Below the pieces are notes generated by a model, which did not search any database, was not told the DNA's origin, and saw only the letters and a list, made by a program, of their open reading frames with translations. From an uncultured Clostridia bacterium (GTDB lineage Bacteria > Bacillota > Clostridia > Christensenellales > Borkfalkiaceae), in assembly GCA_947174975.1 (NCBI GenBank), contig CAMWLA010000020.1, positions 1-14,691 on the forward strand: a DNA stretch of 14,691 bases. Direction: 5' to 3'. Position numbers and translations under genes: made by a program. Positions 5,458 through 13,202 of the stretch are shown here, in pieces (within the stretch, counting starts at the first letter, position 1; the number at the start of each line of letters is the position of its first letter).

Positions 5458-6147
5458 TTAGCCCTTATTAAAGGTTACTTTTACGCCGGGGCCCATAGTT
5501 GAAGCAAGGGTTACGGACTTAATGTACTGTCCCTTTGCCGCAGCGGGCTTAGCCTTAACGATTGCGTCCATAAGCGCATTGAAGTTTTCCGTAAGCTTTT
5601 CAGCGCCGAACGACTTTTTGCCGATGGGGCAGTGAATGATAGCGGTTTTATCAAGACGGTATTCAACTTTACCGGCTTTAACTTCCTGAACTGCCTTTGC
5701 AACGTCCATAGTAACGGTACCAGACTTGGGGTTGGGCATTAAGCCCTTAGGTCCTAAGACACGACCGATTCTACCTACAACGCCCATCATATCGGGAGTG
5801 GTAATCATAACGTCGAAGTCGAACCAGTTATCTTTCTGGATACGCTGAATCATTTCTTCAGCACCGACAAAGTCGGCGCCTGCGGCGGTTGCCGCGTCAG
5901 CCTTATCGCCCTTTGCGATTACGAGTACTCTCTGCTGCTTACCGGTACCGTTGGGAAGAACGATAACTCCGCGGACTTGCTGGTCAGCTTGTCTGGGGTC
6001 AACGCCCAAACGTACGTGAAGCTCGATTGTTTCGTCGAATTTAGCCTTAGCCGTATCGATAACGGTTTTAACCGCATCGTTTAAGTCATAGGACTTGGAA
6101 CGGTCGTAGGATGCTATGCTTTCTGCATACTTTTTAGCAAATTTCAT
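5458..6147 (-). CDS. rplA: Ribosomal protein L1
   Basis: 229 residues, the standard length. L1 binds 23S rRNA at the mobile L1 stalk near the E site and represses its own operon by binding an mRNA mimic of that site. Diagnostic segments are VDPRQADQQVRGVIVLPNGTGK and, in the middle, MMGVVGRIGRVLGPKGLMPN, followed by PKSGTVT. ATG at 6147 lies 4 bp after the rplK stop, with GGAGG inside the last rplK codons, so the two are translationally coupled. Its stop codon overlaps the terminal repeat of copy C. A matching L1-operator-like structure lies upstream of rplK. Confidence 0.97.
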   Translation of the reverse strand: MKFAKKYAESIASYDRSKSYDLNDAVKTVIDTAKAKFDETIELHVRLGVDPRQADQQVRGVIVLPNGTGKQQRVLVIAKGDKADAATAAGADFVGAEEMIQRIQKDNWFDFDVMITTPDMMGVVGRIGRVLGPKGLMPNPKSGTVTMDVAKAVQEVKAGKVEYRLDKTAIIHCPIGKKSFGAEKLTENFNALMDAIVKAKPAAAKGQYIKSVTLASTMGPGVKVTFNKG

Positions 6148-6151
6148 AACC

Positions 6152-6577
6152 TTATTCCTCCACCGTAACGCCCATCGAGCGGGCGGTTCCTTTTACCATA
6201 CTTTTAGCCGCTTCGATGTCGGAGCAGTTTAAGTCGGGCATTTTCGTTTTTGCGATTTCTTCCACCTGCGCCTTAGTCAGCTTGCCGACCTTGTCCCTAT
6301 TGGGGCGTGCGCTTGCCGTCTCAAGACCCAAAGCCTTTTTAATAAGGACGGGTGTGGGGGGCGTTTTCAGAACGAAGGTGAAGCTTCTGTCCTGATAAAT
6401 GGTTACTACGCAAGGGATGATAAGTCCCGCTTGGTGTGCCGTTTTTGCATTGAATTCCTTGGTAAAGCCGGGTATGTTGATACCGTGGGGGCCAAGCGTA
6501 GAACCTACGGGAGGCGCGGGGGTTGCTTTACCGGCGGGAAGCTGCAGCTTAACTACAGCCGTAATCTTCTTTGCCAT
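6152..6577 (-). CDS. rplK: Ribosomal protein L11
   Basis: 141 residues, standard length. L11 binds the GTPase-associated region of 23S rRNA and is the thiostrepton-site protein; it is also needed for RelA-type sensing where present. The N-terminal VVKLQLPAGKATPAPPVGS is canonical, as are GFTKEFNAKT and the C-terminal AKSMVKGTARSMGV. In the usually invariant GQHGVNI turn this protein reads GPHGINI. ATG at 6577 with GGAGG about 8-9 nt upstream. It is preceded by an L1-operator-like hairpin and directly coupled to rplA. Confidence 0.97.
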   Translation of the reverse strand: MAKKITAVVKLQLPAGKATPAPPVGSTLGPHGINIPGFTKEFNAKTAHQAGLIIPCVVTIYQDRSFTFVLKTPPTPVLIKKALGLETASARPNRDKVGKLTKAQVEEIAKTKMPDLNCSDIEAAKSMVKGTARSMGVTVEE

Positions 6578-6592
6578 AAAATATATCCTCCA

Positions 6593-6640
6593 TGTGGTTA
6601 AAACGAATACGCCATAAAAGATTTAACGTACTCTCCCACA
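6593..6640 (-). promoter_or_regulatory. L1-operator-like mRNA structure upstream of rplK
   Basis: On the minus strand TGTGG (6636-6640) pairs with CCACA (6593-6597), and GAGTACG (6627-6633) pairs with CGTATTC (6605-6611, one G-U) inside it, leaving an asymmetric internal loop (GA on one side, GTTTTAA on the other). The two stacked helices with a GGGAG side and a short asymmetric loop resemble the mRNA site that L1 binds to repress L11-L1 synthesis. The closing CCACA abuts the GGAGG ribosome site, so L1 binding would block rplK initiation. Confidence 0.68.
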
Positions 6641-6651
6641 AATTTAACTAA

Positions 6652-7185
6652 TTAATCTACTTTTTTAATTTGAAGATATTCAACCTCAACATCAGTGTTG
6701 CGACCGAACATTTCCACGTTGATCTTTGCCTTCTGGGCAACGTCGTTGAGCTCGATAATGTCGCCCTTGAAGCCCTCTAAGGGACCGGAAACGACTTCAA
6801 CGTTATCGCCGACTGCAAACTCGCCCTCGATAACGACCGTTTCAAGGTGCATCTTGCGGATTTCGTCCTCTTTCAGCGGAATGGGTCTGCCCATGGGACC
6901 TACGAAGCCCGTAACGCCCCTCGTGTTGGTAATCAGATACCAAAGCTGATTGGAATACTTCATTTTTATAAAGACGTAGCAAGGTAAAAGCTTACGCTCG
7001 ACAAGCTTACGCTTGCCGTTGCTCTTTTCTTCGATAGTCTGCTCCATAGGGATTTTGACTTCGAAAATCATATCTTGCAAGTTATTGTTTTCAATAAGCC
7101 TTTCAAGGTTTTCTTTTACCATTGATTCGTAGCCCGAATAAGTATGAAGAATAAACCAGCAAGGCGTAGTTTCAATATCTACCAT
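6652..7185 (-). CDS. nusG: Transcription elongation/antitermination factor NusG
   Basis: 177 residues. NusG binds the RNA polymerase clamp through its N-terminal NGN domain and couples transcription to translation or Rho through its C-terminal KOW domain. The NGN start CWFILHTYSGYESMVKENL, the KLLPCYVFIKM segment and GVTGFVGPMGRPIPL are typical; the KOW motif is VGDNVEVVSGPLEGFKGDII at about residues 122-141. The start ATG shares one base with the secE stop (TAATG), so the two are coupled. The upstream ribosome site is weak, consistent with reinitiation. Confidence 0.97.
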   Translation of the reverse strand: MVDIETTPCWFILHTYSGYESMVKENLERLIENNNLQDMIFEVKIPMEQTIEEKSNGKRKLVERKLLPCYVFIKMKYSNQLWYLITNTRGVTGFVGPMGRPIPLKEDEIRKMHLETVVIEGEFAVGDNVEVVSGPLEGFKGDIIELNDVAQKAKINVEMFGRNTDVEVEYLQIKKVD

Positions 7186-7424
7186 TATTCGATACCCTTA
7201 ATGCCGGTTATGAGATGCAAAAGCTCTTGCAAGCCGTAGTTGATAAGCGTTGCAACTACCGTGAACGCAATAACGACTACCAAAACAACGCAAGTAGCTT
7301 TAACTACTTTGGGGAACGTAGGCCAAGTTACCCTTTTCAGTTCCGAAAAGGTTTCCTTGAGCTTTCTGCCCATTCTTACGAATATATTGGGCTTTTTGAC
7401 CTTATTATCGCTTTTCTGTGCCAT
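7185..7424 (-). CDS. secE: Protein translocase subunit SecE
   Basis: 79 residues, typical of the short single-span bacterial SecE. It clamps SecY in the inner membrane translocon. A basic N-terminus is followed by the conserved amphipathic segment ETFSELKRVTWPTFPKV and one transmembrane helix (about residues 45-65, ATCVVLVVVIAFTVVATLI). ATG at 7424 with AGGAG at good spacing. It lies between rpmG and nusG, the usual order in Bacillota. Confidence 0.96.
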   Translation of the reverse strand: MAQKSDNKVKKPNIFVRMGRKLKETFSELKRVTWPTFPKVVKATCVVLVVVIAFTVVATLINYGLQELLHLITGIKGIE

Positions 7425-7449
7425 AATACTCCTTTAATTAGGACAACCC

Positions 7450-7611
7450 TTATTTGGTTTCCTTATGCTCGGTGTGTTTTTTGCAGAAAGGACAGTATTT
7501 GGAAATGGTAAGCCTGTCCGGATCGTTACGCTTATTCTTGTAGCTGTCGTAATTTCTGCGCTTGCACTCGGTGCATTCGAAGGTGATTTTAGCCCTTGTT
7601 GATGCTTTCAT
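7450..7611 (-). CDS. rpmG: Ribosomal protein L33, zinc-binding form
   Basis: 53 residues, starting MKASTRAKITFECTECKRRN and ending HTEHKETK. Two CxxC pairs (FECTEC and KYCPFC) show the zinc-ribbon (C+) form of L33, a small 50S protein near the E site. The central KNKRNDPDRLTISKYC is the family core. ATG at 7611 has GGAG about 10 nt upstream, within a short GGA-UCC potential hairpin. It is the first gene of the rpmG-secE-nusG-rplK-rplA run, 25 bp before secE. Confidence 0.95.
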   Translation of the reverse strand: MKASTRAKITFECTECKRRNYDSYKNKRNDPDRLTISKYCPFCKKHTEHKETK

Positions 7612-7628
7612 TTTGGAAAACTCCGTAC

Positions 7629-7660
7629 AAAAAAATTACACCCCCCTAAGTTGGGTGTAA
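7629..7660 (-). terminator. Terminator-like hairpin plus U7 at the 5' end of the rpmG transcript
   Basis: On the minus strand TTACACCC (7653-7660) pairs perfectly with GGGTGTAA (7636-7643) around a 9-nt loop, followed by seven T (7629-7635). It looks like a textbook intrinsic terminator, yet lies between the rpmG promoter and rpmG. It may attenuate the ribosomal block, stop read-through from hydA, or protect the mRNA 5' end. Confidence 0.72.
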
Positions 7661-7664
7661 CGAA

Positions 7665-7694
7665 AGTTTACCATAATATAAATATACTTGTCAA
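7665..7694 (-). promoter_or_regulatory. Sigma-A promoter of the rpmG-secE-nusG-rplK-rplA block
   Basis: On the minus strand a perfect TTGACA (7689-7694), an 18-nt spacer and TAAACT (7665-7670) preceded by TGG (extended -10). Transcription would begin near 7658, inside the first arm of the downstream hairpin. Confidence 0.72.
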
Positions 7695-7715
7695 TCATTT
7701 TGCCTTGATTAACGC

Positions 7716-7748
7716 AAAAAATTTCGGTTCCCGACAGTCGGGAACCGA
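7716..7748 (-). terminator. Intrinsic terminator of the hydCBA operon
   Basis: CGGTTCCCG (7725-7733) pairs with CGGGAACCG (7739-7747) around a 5-nt loop. On the minus strand AAATTTTTT follows (7716-7724). It begins 6 bp after the hydA stop codon. Confidence 0.9.
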
Positions 7749-7753
7749 TTATT

Positions 7754-9469
7754 TTAATATTTTTCTCTCTTGGTATAAGTGGTATGTAAAAGTTCATGTG
7801 CCTTGTGGCTTGAGGGCTTTTCGAAATACTCCTTATAAAGCGTATCGACTGCGGGATTTTCGTGCGAAGTGCGCAACTTCTTTTCTCTGTCGTAGTCGTA
7901 AAGCGCTTGTGCGCGGACTGCCTTCAGATCGATAGAGTTTCTGATTTCGTCGTGAACGTAGGGCTGACCGCCTCCGTTGATACAGCCGCCGGGGCAAGCC
8001 ATAATCTCGACGAACGCGTAATTCTTTTTACCGCTTCTGATATCTTCAAGAACTTTTCTTGCATTATTGAGTCCGCTTGCTACCGCAACCTTTAAGACGG
8101 TGCTGCCGACCTTGTACTCGGCTTCCTTAACGCCCGCCGTTCCGCGGACCTCTTTAAATTCGATAGGTGCACCGCTTCCGCCGAGCTTAGCCGCTGCAGT
8201 CCTTAAAGCCGCTTCCATAACTCCGCCCGTCGCGCCGAAAATCGCGCCCGCGCCGCTGGCTTCTTCGAAAGGCGTGTCGAACTCGCCGTCGGGAATATTC
8301 ACGAAATCTATACCCGCTTCCTTAATCATTTTCGCAAGCTCGCGCGTGGTGATAGCCGCGTCCGTGTAATGACCGAGCTCGTCGCGCGTTACCTCGAATT
8401 TCTTTGCCGTGCAAGGAATTACCGAAACCACGAACAGATCCTTCGGGTCTATGCCGTTCTTCTCGCAGTAATAGGTTTTGAGTACCGCCGAGAACATCTC
8501 CTGCGGCGATTTGCAAGTTGAAATGTTGGGTAAAAATTCGGGATAGTAATGTTCCGCAAACTTGACCCAGCCGGGGCAGCAGCTTGTGAACATGGGAAGC
8601 GTACCGCCGCTACTAAGTCTTTGCATAAGCTCGGTAGCCTCTTCCATAATGGTAAGATCCGCCGTGATATCCATATTGAAGCACTTGATATCGCCGAGCT
8701 GTTTTATGGCGGCAACCATTTTGCCCTCGACGTTGGTGCCTACGGGCAAGCCGAACGCTTCGCCCAAGGTTGCCCTAACCGACGGAGCGGTGAAGAATAC
8801 GACCTTTTTGGTAGGGTCGACTATCGCGCCCCAGACGTCGGCAACGTTGCTCTTTTCATAGAGTGCGCCGACGGGACAAGCAACTACGCACTGACCGCAG
8901 TTAACGCAAGGCGTATGCGCAAGCGAAACGCCGTAGGGCGAGCCGATAGTCTTTGCATATCCTCTGTTCTGCGGGCCGATTGCGCCGATGGTCTGCTGAG
9001 TACAAGCCGCAACGCAGCGCGTGCACATAACGCACTTGCTGTTGTCCCTTACTACGGAAGGCGACAAATCGTCGATAGGCTTCAAGTCGTGGTCGGTGCC
9101 GAATCTATCCTCTTCCGCGTTGTATTCGAGCGCGAGCTTCTGCAGTTCGCAGTTCATCGAACGCACGCAAGATAAACACTTCTTTTTATGAGTGGACAGA
9201 ATAAGCTCTACCGTGGTCTTTCTCGATTTTCTTATTGCGGGGGTGTTGGTGCGCACTTCCATTCCCTCGGATACGGGATAGGTGCACGCGGTAACAAGAC
9301 CCCTTGCGCCCGTAGCTTCCACAAGGCAGAGTCTGCACGAGCCCACGCACTGAACGTCCTTCAAATAGCACAACGTGGGAATTCTTACGTTTGCGACCTT
9401 AGCCGCTTGCAATATAGTCGAACCCTCCGGAACGCTTACGGGAATACCGTTGATTTTTAAATTTACCAT
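7754..9469 (-). CDS. hydA: [FeFe]-hydrogenase catalytic subunit HydA (electron-bifurcating type)
   Basis: 571 residues. It reduces protons or oxidises H2 at the H-cluster. Order of sites: a plant-type [2Fe-2S] domain with C34, C45, C48, C62; a His-Cys3 [4Fe-4S] site with H94, C98, C101, C107; two [4Fe-4S] ferredoxin motifs (C146/149/152/156 and C188/191/194/198); then the H domain with all three signatures, TSCCPGW at 295-301, IPCTAKKFE, and EIMACPGGCINGGGQP. The small-subunit-like tail ends near KEYFEKPSSHKAHELLH. It lacks the extra C-terminal [2Fe-2S] domain of the 645-residue Thermotoga HydA. Adjacent hydB and hydC indicate the trimeric group A3 enzyme that couples H2 to NAD(H) and ferredoxin together. 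ATG at 9469, 14 bp after hydB, ribosome site GGGG. Confidence 0.97.
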   Translation of the reverse strand: MVNLKINGIPVSVPEGSTILQAAKVANVRIPTLCYLKDVQCVGSCRLCLVEATGARGLVTACTYPVSEGMEVRTNTPAIRKSRKTTVELILSTHKKKCLSCVRSMNCELQKLALEYNAEEDRFGTDHDLKPIDDLSPSVVRDNSKCVMCTRCVAACTQQTIGAIGPQNRGYAKTIGSPYGVSLAHTPCVNCGQCVVACPVGALYEKSNVADVWGAIVDPTKKVVFFTAPSVRATLGEAFGLPVGTNVEGKMVAAIKQLGDIKCFNMDITADLTIMEEATELMQRLSSGGTLPMFTSCCPGWVKFAEHYYPEFLPNISTCKSPQEMFSAVLKTYYCEKNGIDPKDLFVVSVIPCTAKKFEVTRDELGHYTDAAITTRELAKMIKEAGIDFVNIPDGEFDTPFEEASGAGAIFGATGGVMEAALRTAAAKLGGSGAPIEFKEVRGTAGVKEAEYKVGSTVLKVAVASGLNNARKVLEDIRSGKKNYAFVEIMACPGGCINGGGQPYVHDEIRNSIDLKAVRAQALYDYDREKKLRTSHENPAVDTLYKEYFEKPSSHKAHELLHTTYTKREKY

Positions 9470-9483
9470 ATTTAAGCACCCCC

Positions 9484-11376
<1,893 letters not shown>

Positions 11377-11380
11377 ATCC

Positions 11381-11869
11381 TTAATCCTTCATATACTTTT
11401 CTAAAATTCCGTTGACTTCGCCCGAGGTAAGCTTGCCGTAAACCTCGCCGTCGATTATCATTACGGGCGCAAGTCCGCACGCGCCGACACAGCGGCAACT
11501 GTCGATAGAGAACTTTCCGTCGGGAGTACATTCACCGCACTTGATTTTAAGTTCCTTTTCCAAAACCTCTAAAATTTTATCCGAGCCCTTGACGTAGCAC
11601 GCCGTGCCGAGGCATACGCTTATCTGATGCTTGCCCTTGGGCTGCAGCGAAAACTGCGAATAGAACGTCGCAACGCCGTAAACTTCCGCAAGCGGAACGT
11701 TAAGCTTGTCGGCAATAACCGTCTGAACCTCGGACGGAAGATATCCGTAGATATTCTGCGCCTCGTGCATAACGGGCATAAGCGCACCGGGGTCGCTCTT
11801 GTGCTGTTCGATACAGTCCAAAAGCTTATTCATCTGCTCCCTCGTGCCGTCGAATAAATTGTTTGCCAT
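11381..11869 (-). CDS. hydC: NuoE-like [2Fe-2S] subunit of electron-bifurcating hydrogenase (HydC)
   Basis: 162 residues, normal for NuoE/HydC. A helical N-terminus (MHEAQNIYGYLPSEVQTVIA) precedes LAEVYGVATFYSQFSLQP, typical of NuoE, and a thioredoxin-like [2Fe-2S] domain with CLGTAC and a later CRCVGACGLAPVM. It transfers electrons between the HydB flavin and the HydA cluster chain. First gene of the operon; ATG at 11869 with AGGAG at good spacing. No accessory maturases (hydE, hydF, hydG) are in the window; they must be encoded elsewhere. Confidence 0.96.
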   Translation of the reverse strand: MANNLFDGTREQMNKLLDCIEQHKSDPGALMPVMHEAQNIYGYLPSEVQTVIADKLNVPLAEVYGVATFYSQFSLQPKGKHQISVCLGTACYVKGSDKILEVLEKELKIKCGECTPDGKFSIDSCRCVGACGLAPVMIIDGEVYGKLTSGEVNGILEKYMKD

Positions 11870-11903
11870 ATTCTCTCCTAATCGATATTTTTTTACCTAT
11901 TAA

Positions 11904-11932
11904 AGTATACCATATTATATATGCTTAAAAAA
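11904..11932 (-). promoter_or_regulatory. Probable extended -10 promoter of hydCBA
   Basis: On the minus strand TGG-TATACT (-10 hexamer at 11904-11909) has the extended -10 motif; the -35 position 17 nt upstream (11927-11932) reads only TTTTTT. It lies about 35 nt before the hydC start codon. Confidence 0.55.
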
Positions 11933-11961
11933 AGGATATGCAATGTAATTTTTCAGCAGCC

Positions 11962-11999
11962 GACAAACTGTCAAATATGAAAACTTTTTGACAAAAAGT
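11962..11999. promoter_or_regulatory. Cluster of inverted repeats between hydC and the glycosyltransferase (possible operator)
   Basis: Three overlapping dyads are present: GACA-aac-TGTC at 11962-11972, TGTCAAA (11969-11975) with TTTGACA (11987-11993) 11 nt apart, and ACTTTTT-gac-AAAAAGT at 11983-11999. They lie upstream of the hydC promoter and also upstream of the divergent glycosyltransferase. A Rex-type redox operator would be expected here, but the match to TTGTTAANNNNTTAACAA is poor, so the regulator is unknown. Confidence 0.4.
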
Positions 12000-12009
12000 A
12001 ACAAATTTC

Positions 12010-12038
12010 TTACGGAAGAAAAACCGCTGTTTTATAGT
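12010..12038 (+). promoter_or_regulatory. Possible promoter of the glycosyltransferase gene
   Basis: TATAGT (12033-12038) is a fair -10; the -35 position 17 nt upstream reads TTACGG, a weak match. A better TTGACA at 11988-11993 has no matching -10 at the right distance. Confidence 0.3.
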
Positions 12039-12064
12039 GCGGAAATTATGTCGATACTTAACGT

Positions 12065-13186
12065 ATGAATATCGTTATTGTTATCGATTTGATAGATACG
12101 CTTACAAACGGCTCGGTTATGACGGCAAGGCGGTTTGCCGACGGTTTGAGGGAACGCGGGCACAGTGTGAAGATAGTTGCCGTAGGCGCGGACGGAGAAA
12201 GTGACTGTCCGGTAAAGGAAAAGTACTTCCCGCTTCTTTCGGAAGTTTCCGCACGGAACCAGATTAAGTTTGCAAAGTTTGAAAAGGCAAAAATAAAAAG
12301 CGCCTTTGAAGGCGCCGATATAATTCACTTTATTTTTCCGTTTGCATTCGAGCGGCAGTGCAAAAGGCTTGCCGATAAAATGGGCATACCCACTACCGCC
12401 GCGTTCCACGTCCAGCCCGAAAACATTTTGTATAACGTTCACCTCGGCAAGAGCAGAATTTTCAACAAGCTTATCTACACGTATCTTCGCAAAACCTTTT
12501 ACAGCAGATTCAGCCGCATACACTGTCCGTCGAATTTCATTGCGGACAGACTGCGCGCCCACTCCTACGGCGGTGAGCTGTACGTAATTTCCAACGGCTA
12601 CGACGAAGCGTTCAAGCCCGCTGAAGAGAGCGCAAAGAACAAGAAATTCGAAATAGTTATGGTCGGAAGATTAGCGCCCGAAAAAAACCAGAAAGTGCTG
12701 ATTTCCGCAATTGCGAAATCAAAGCATAGGGACGAAATACATCTTACTCTTCTCGGAAACGGAAGCTGTAAAGCCCGCCTTGAAAGGCAAGCCAAAAAGC
12801 AGAGCGTTGACGTGTCGTTCGGCTTTTTGCCAAAGGATATGCTCATACAAAAACTGCAGTCAAGCGATTTATACGTCCACTCCGCCACCGTCGAAATAGA
12901 AGCGATTGCGTGCATAGAAGCTATCGCTTGCGGGCTTGTTCCGATAATTGCCGACAGCCCTCTTTCCGCAACCCCGCAGTTCGCGCTTGACTCCCGTTCG
13001 CTGTTCGACGACGGCAACGCGGTAGACCTTGCAGAGAAAATCGACTACTGGTTTGAAAACGAAAACGAGCGCATACGTATGGGCAAGGTATACGCCGAAT
13101 TTGCAAACAGATACCGCCTTGACAAATCGCTTGAACAAGCCGAAGAAATGTTTCTGGATCAGATCTATGAAAAAGCTGCGCACTGA
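12065..13186 (+). CDS. GT4-family glycosyltransferase
   Basis: 373 residues with a two-Rossmann GT-B fold. The N-terminal half has the acceptor-side start MNIVIVIDLIDTLTNGSV and AFHVQPENILYNVHL. The C-terminal half carries VGRLAPEKNQKVLISAI, the conserved nucleotide-sugar segment of GT4 enzymes, and the E-x7-E pair at E277 and E285 followed by AIACGLVPIIADSPLSATPQ. Close family members transfer glucose or mannose to diacylglycerol, phosphatidylinositol or glycan acceptors in membrane or envelope synthesis; donor and acceptor cannot be read from sequence. No signal or membrane segment. The ribosome site at 12065 is weak; a six-codon frame at 12048-12068 overlaps the start by ATGA. Its 3' end lies inside a terminator hairpin shared with the convergent transporter gene. 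Confidence 0.9.
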   Translation: MNIVIVIDLIDTLTNGSVMTARRFADGLRERGHSVKIVAVGADGESDCPVKEKYFPLLSEVSARNQIKFAKFEKAKIKSAFEGADIIHFIFPFAFERQCKRLADKMGIPTTAAFHVQPENILYNVHLGKSRIFNKLIYTYLRKTFYSRFSRIHCPSNFIADRLRAHSYGGELYVISNGYDEAFKPAEESAKNKKFEIVMVGRLAPEKNQKVLISAIAKSKHRDEIHLTLLGNGSCKARLERQAKKQSVDVSFGFLPKDMLIQKLQSSDLYVHSATVEIEAIACIEAIACGLVPIIADSPLSATPQFALDSRSLFDDGNAVDLAEKIDYWFENENERIRMGKVYAEFANRYRLDKSLEQAEEMFLDQIYEKAAH

Positions 13187-13202
13187 TTTCAGTGTGCAGC
13201 TT
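13173..13202. terminator. Bidirectional terminator overlapping two convergent gene ends
   Basis: AAGCTGCGCACTG (13173-13185) pairs with CAGTGTGCAGCTT (13190-13202), 13 bp with one G-U, around ATTT. The minus strand continues with a T-run (GCTTTTTC) and the plus strand with TCTCTCTTT. Both stop codons, at 13184-13186 and 13189-13191, lie within the hairpin. Confidence 0.85.

Noticed and set aside
3899..5459. CRISPR array formed by the three repeats
   Set aside because: The repeats are 97 nt, alternate in orientation and are separated by whole ribosomal protein genes rather than short spacers.
8549..9175. 208-residue plus-strand reading frame opposite hydA
   Set aside because: It lies wholly antisense to the H-cluster and ferredoxin domains of hydA, whose motifs are intact; a shadow of biased codon use.
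11983..12006. Rex (redox repressor) operator upstream of hydC
   Set aside because: TTGTTA is present on the minus strand but the second half-site diverges strongly from TTAACAA; I kept only a generic dyad call.
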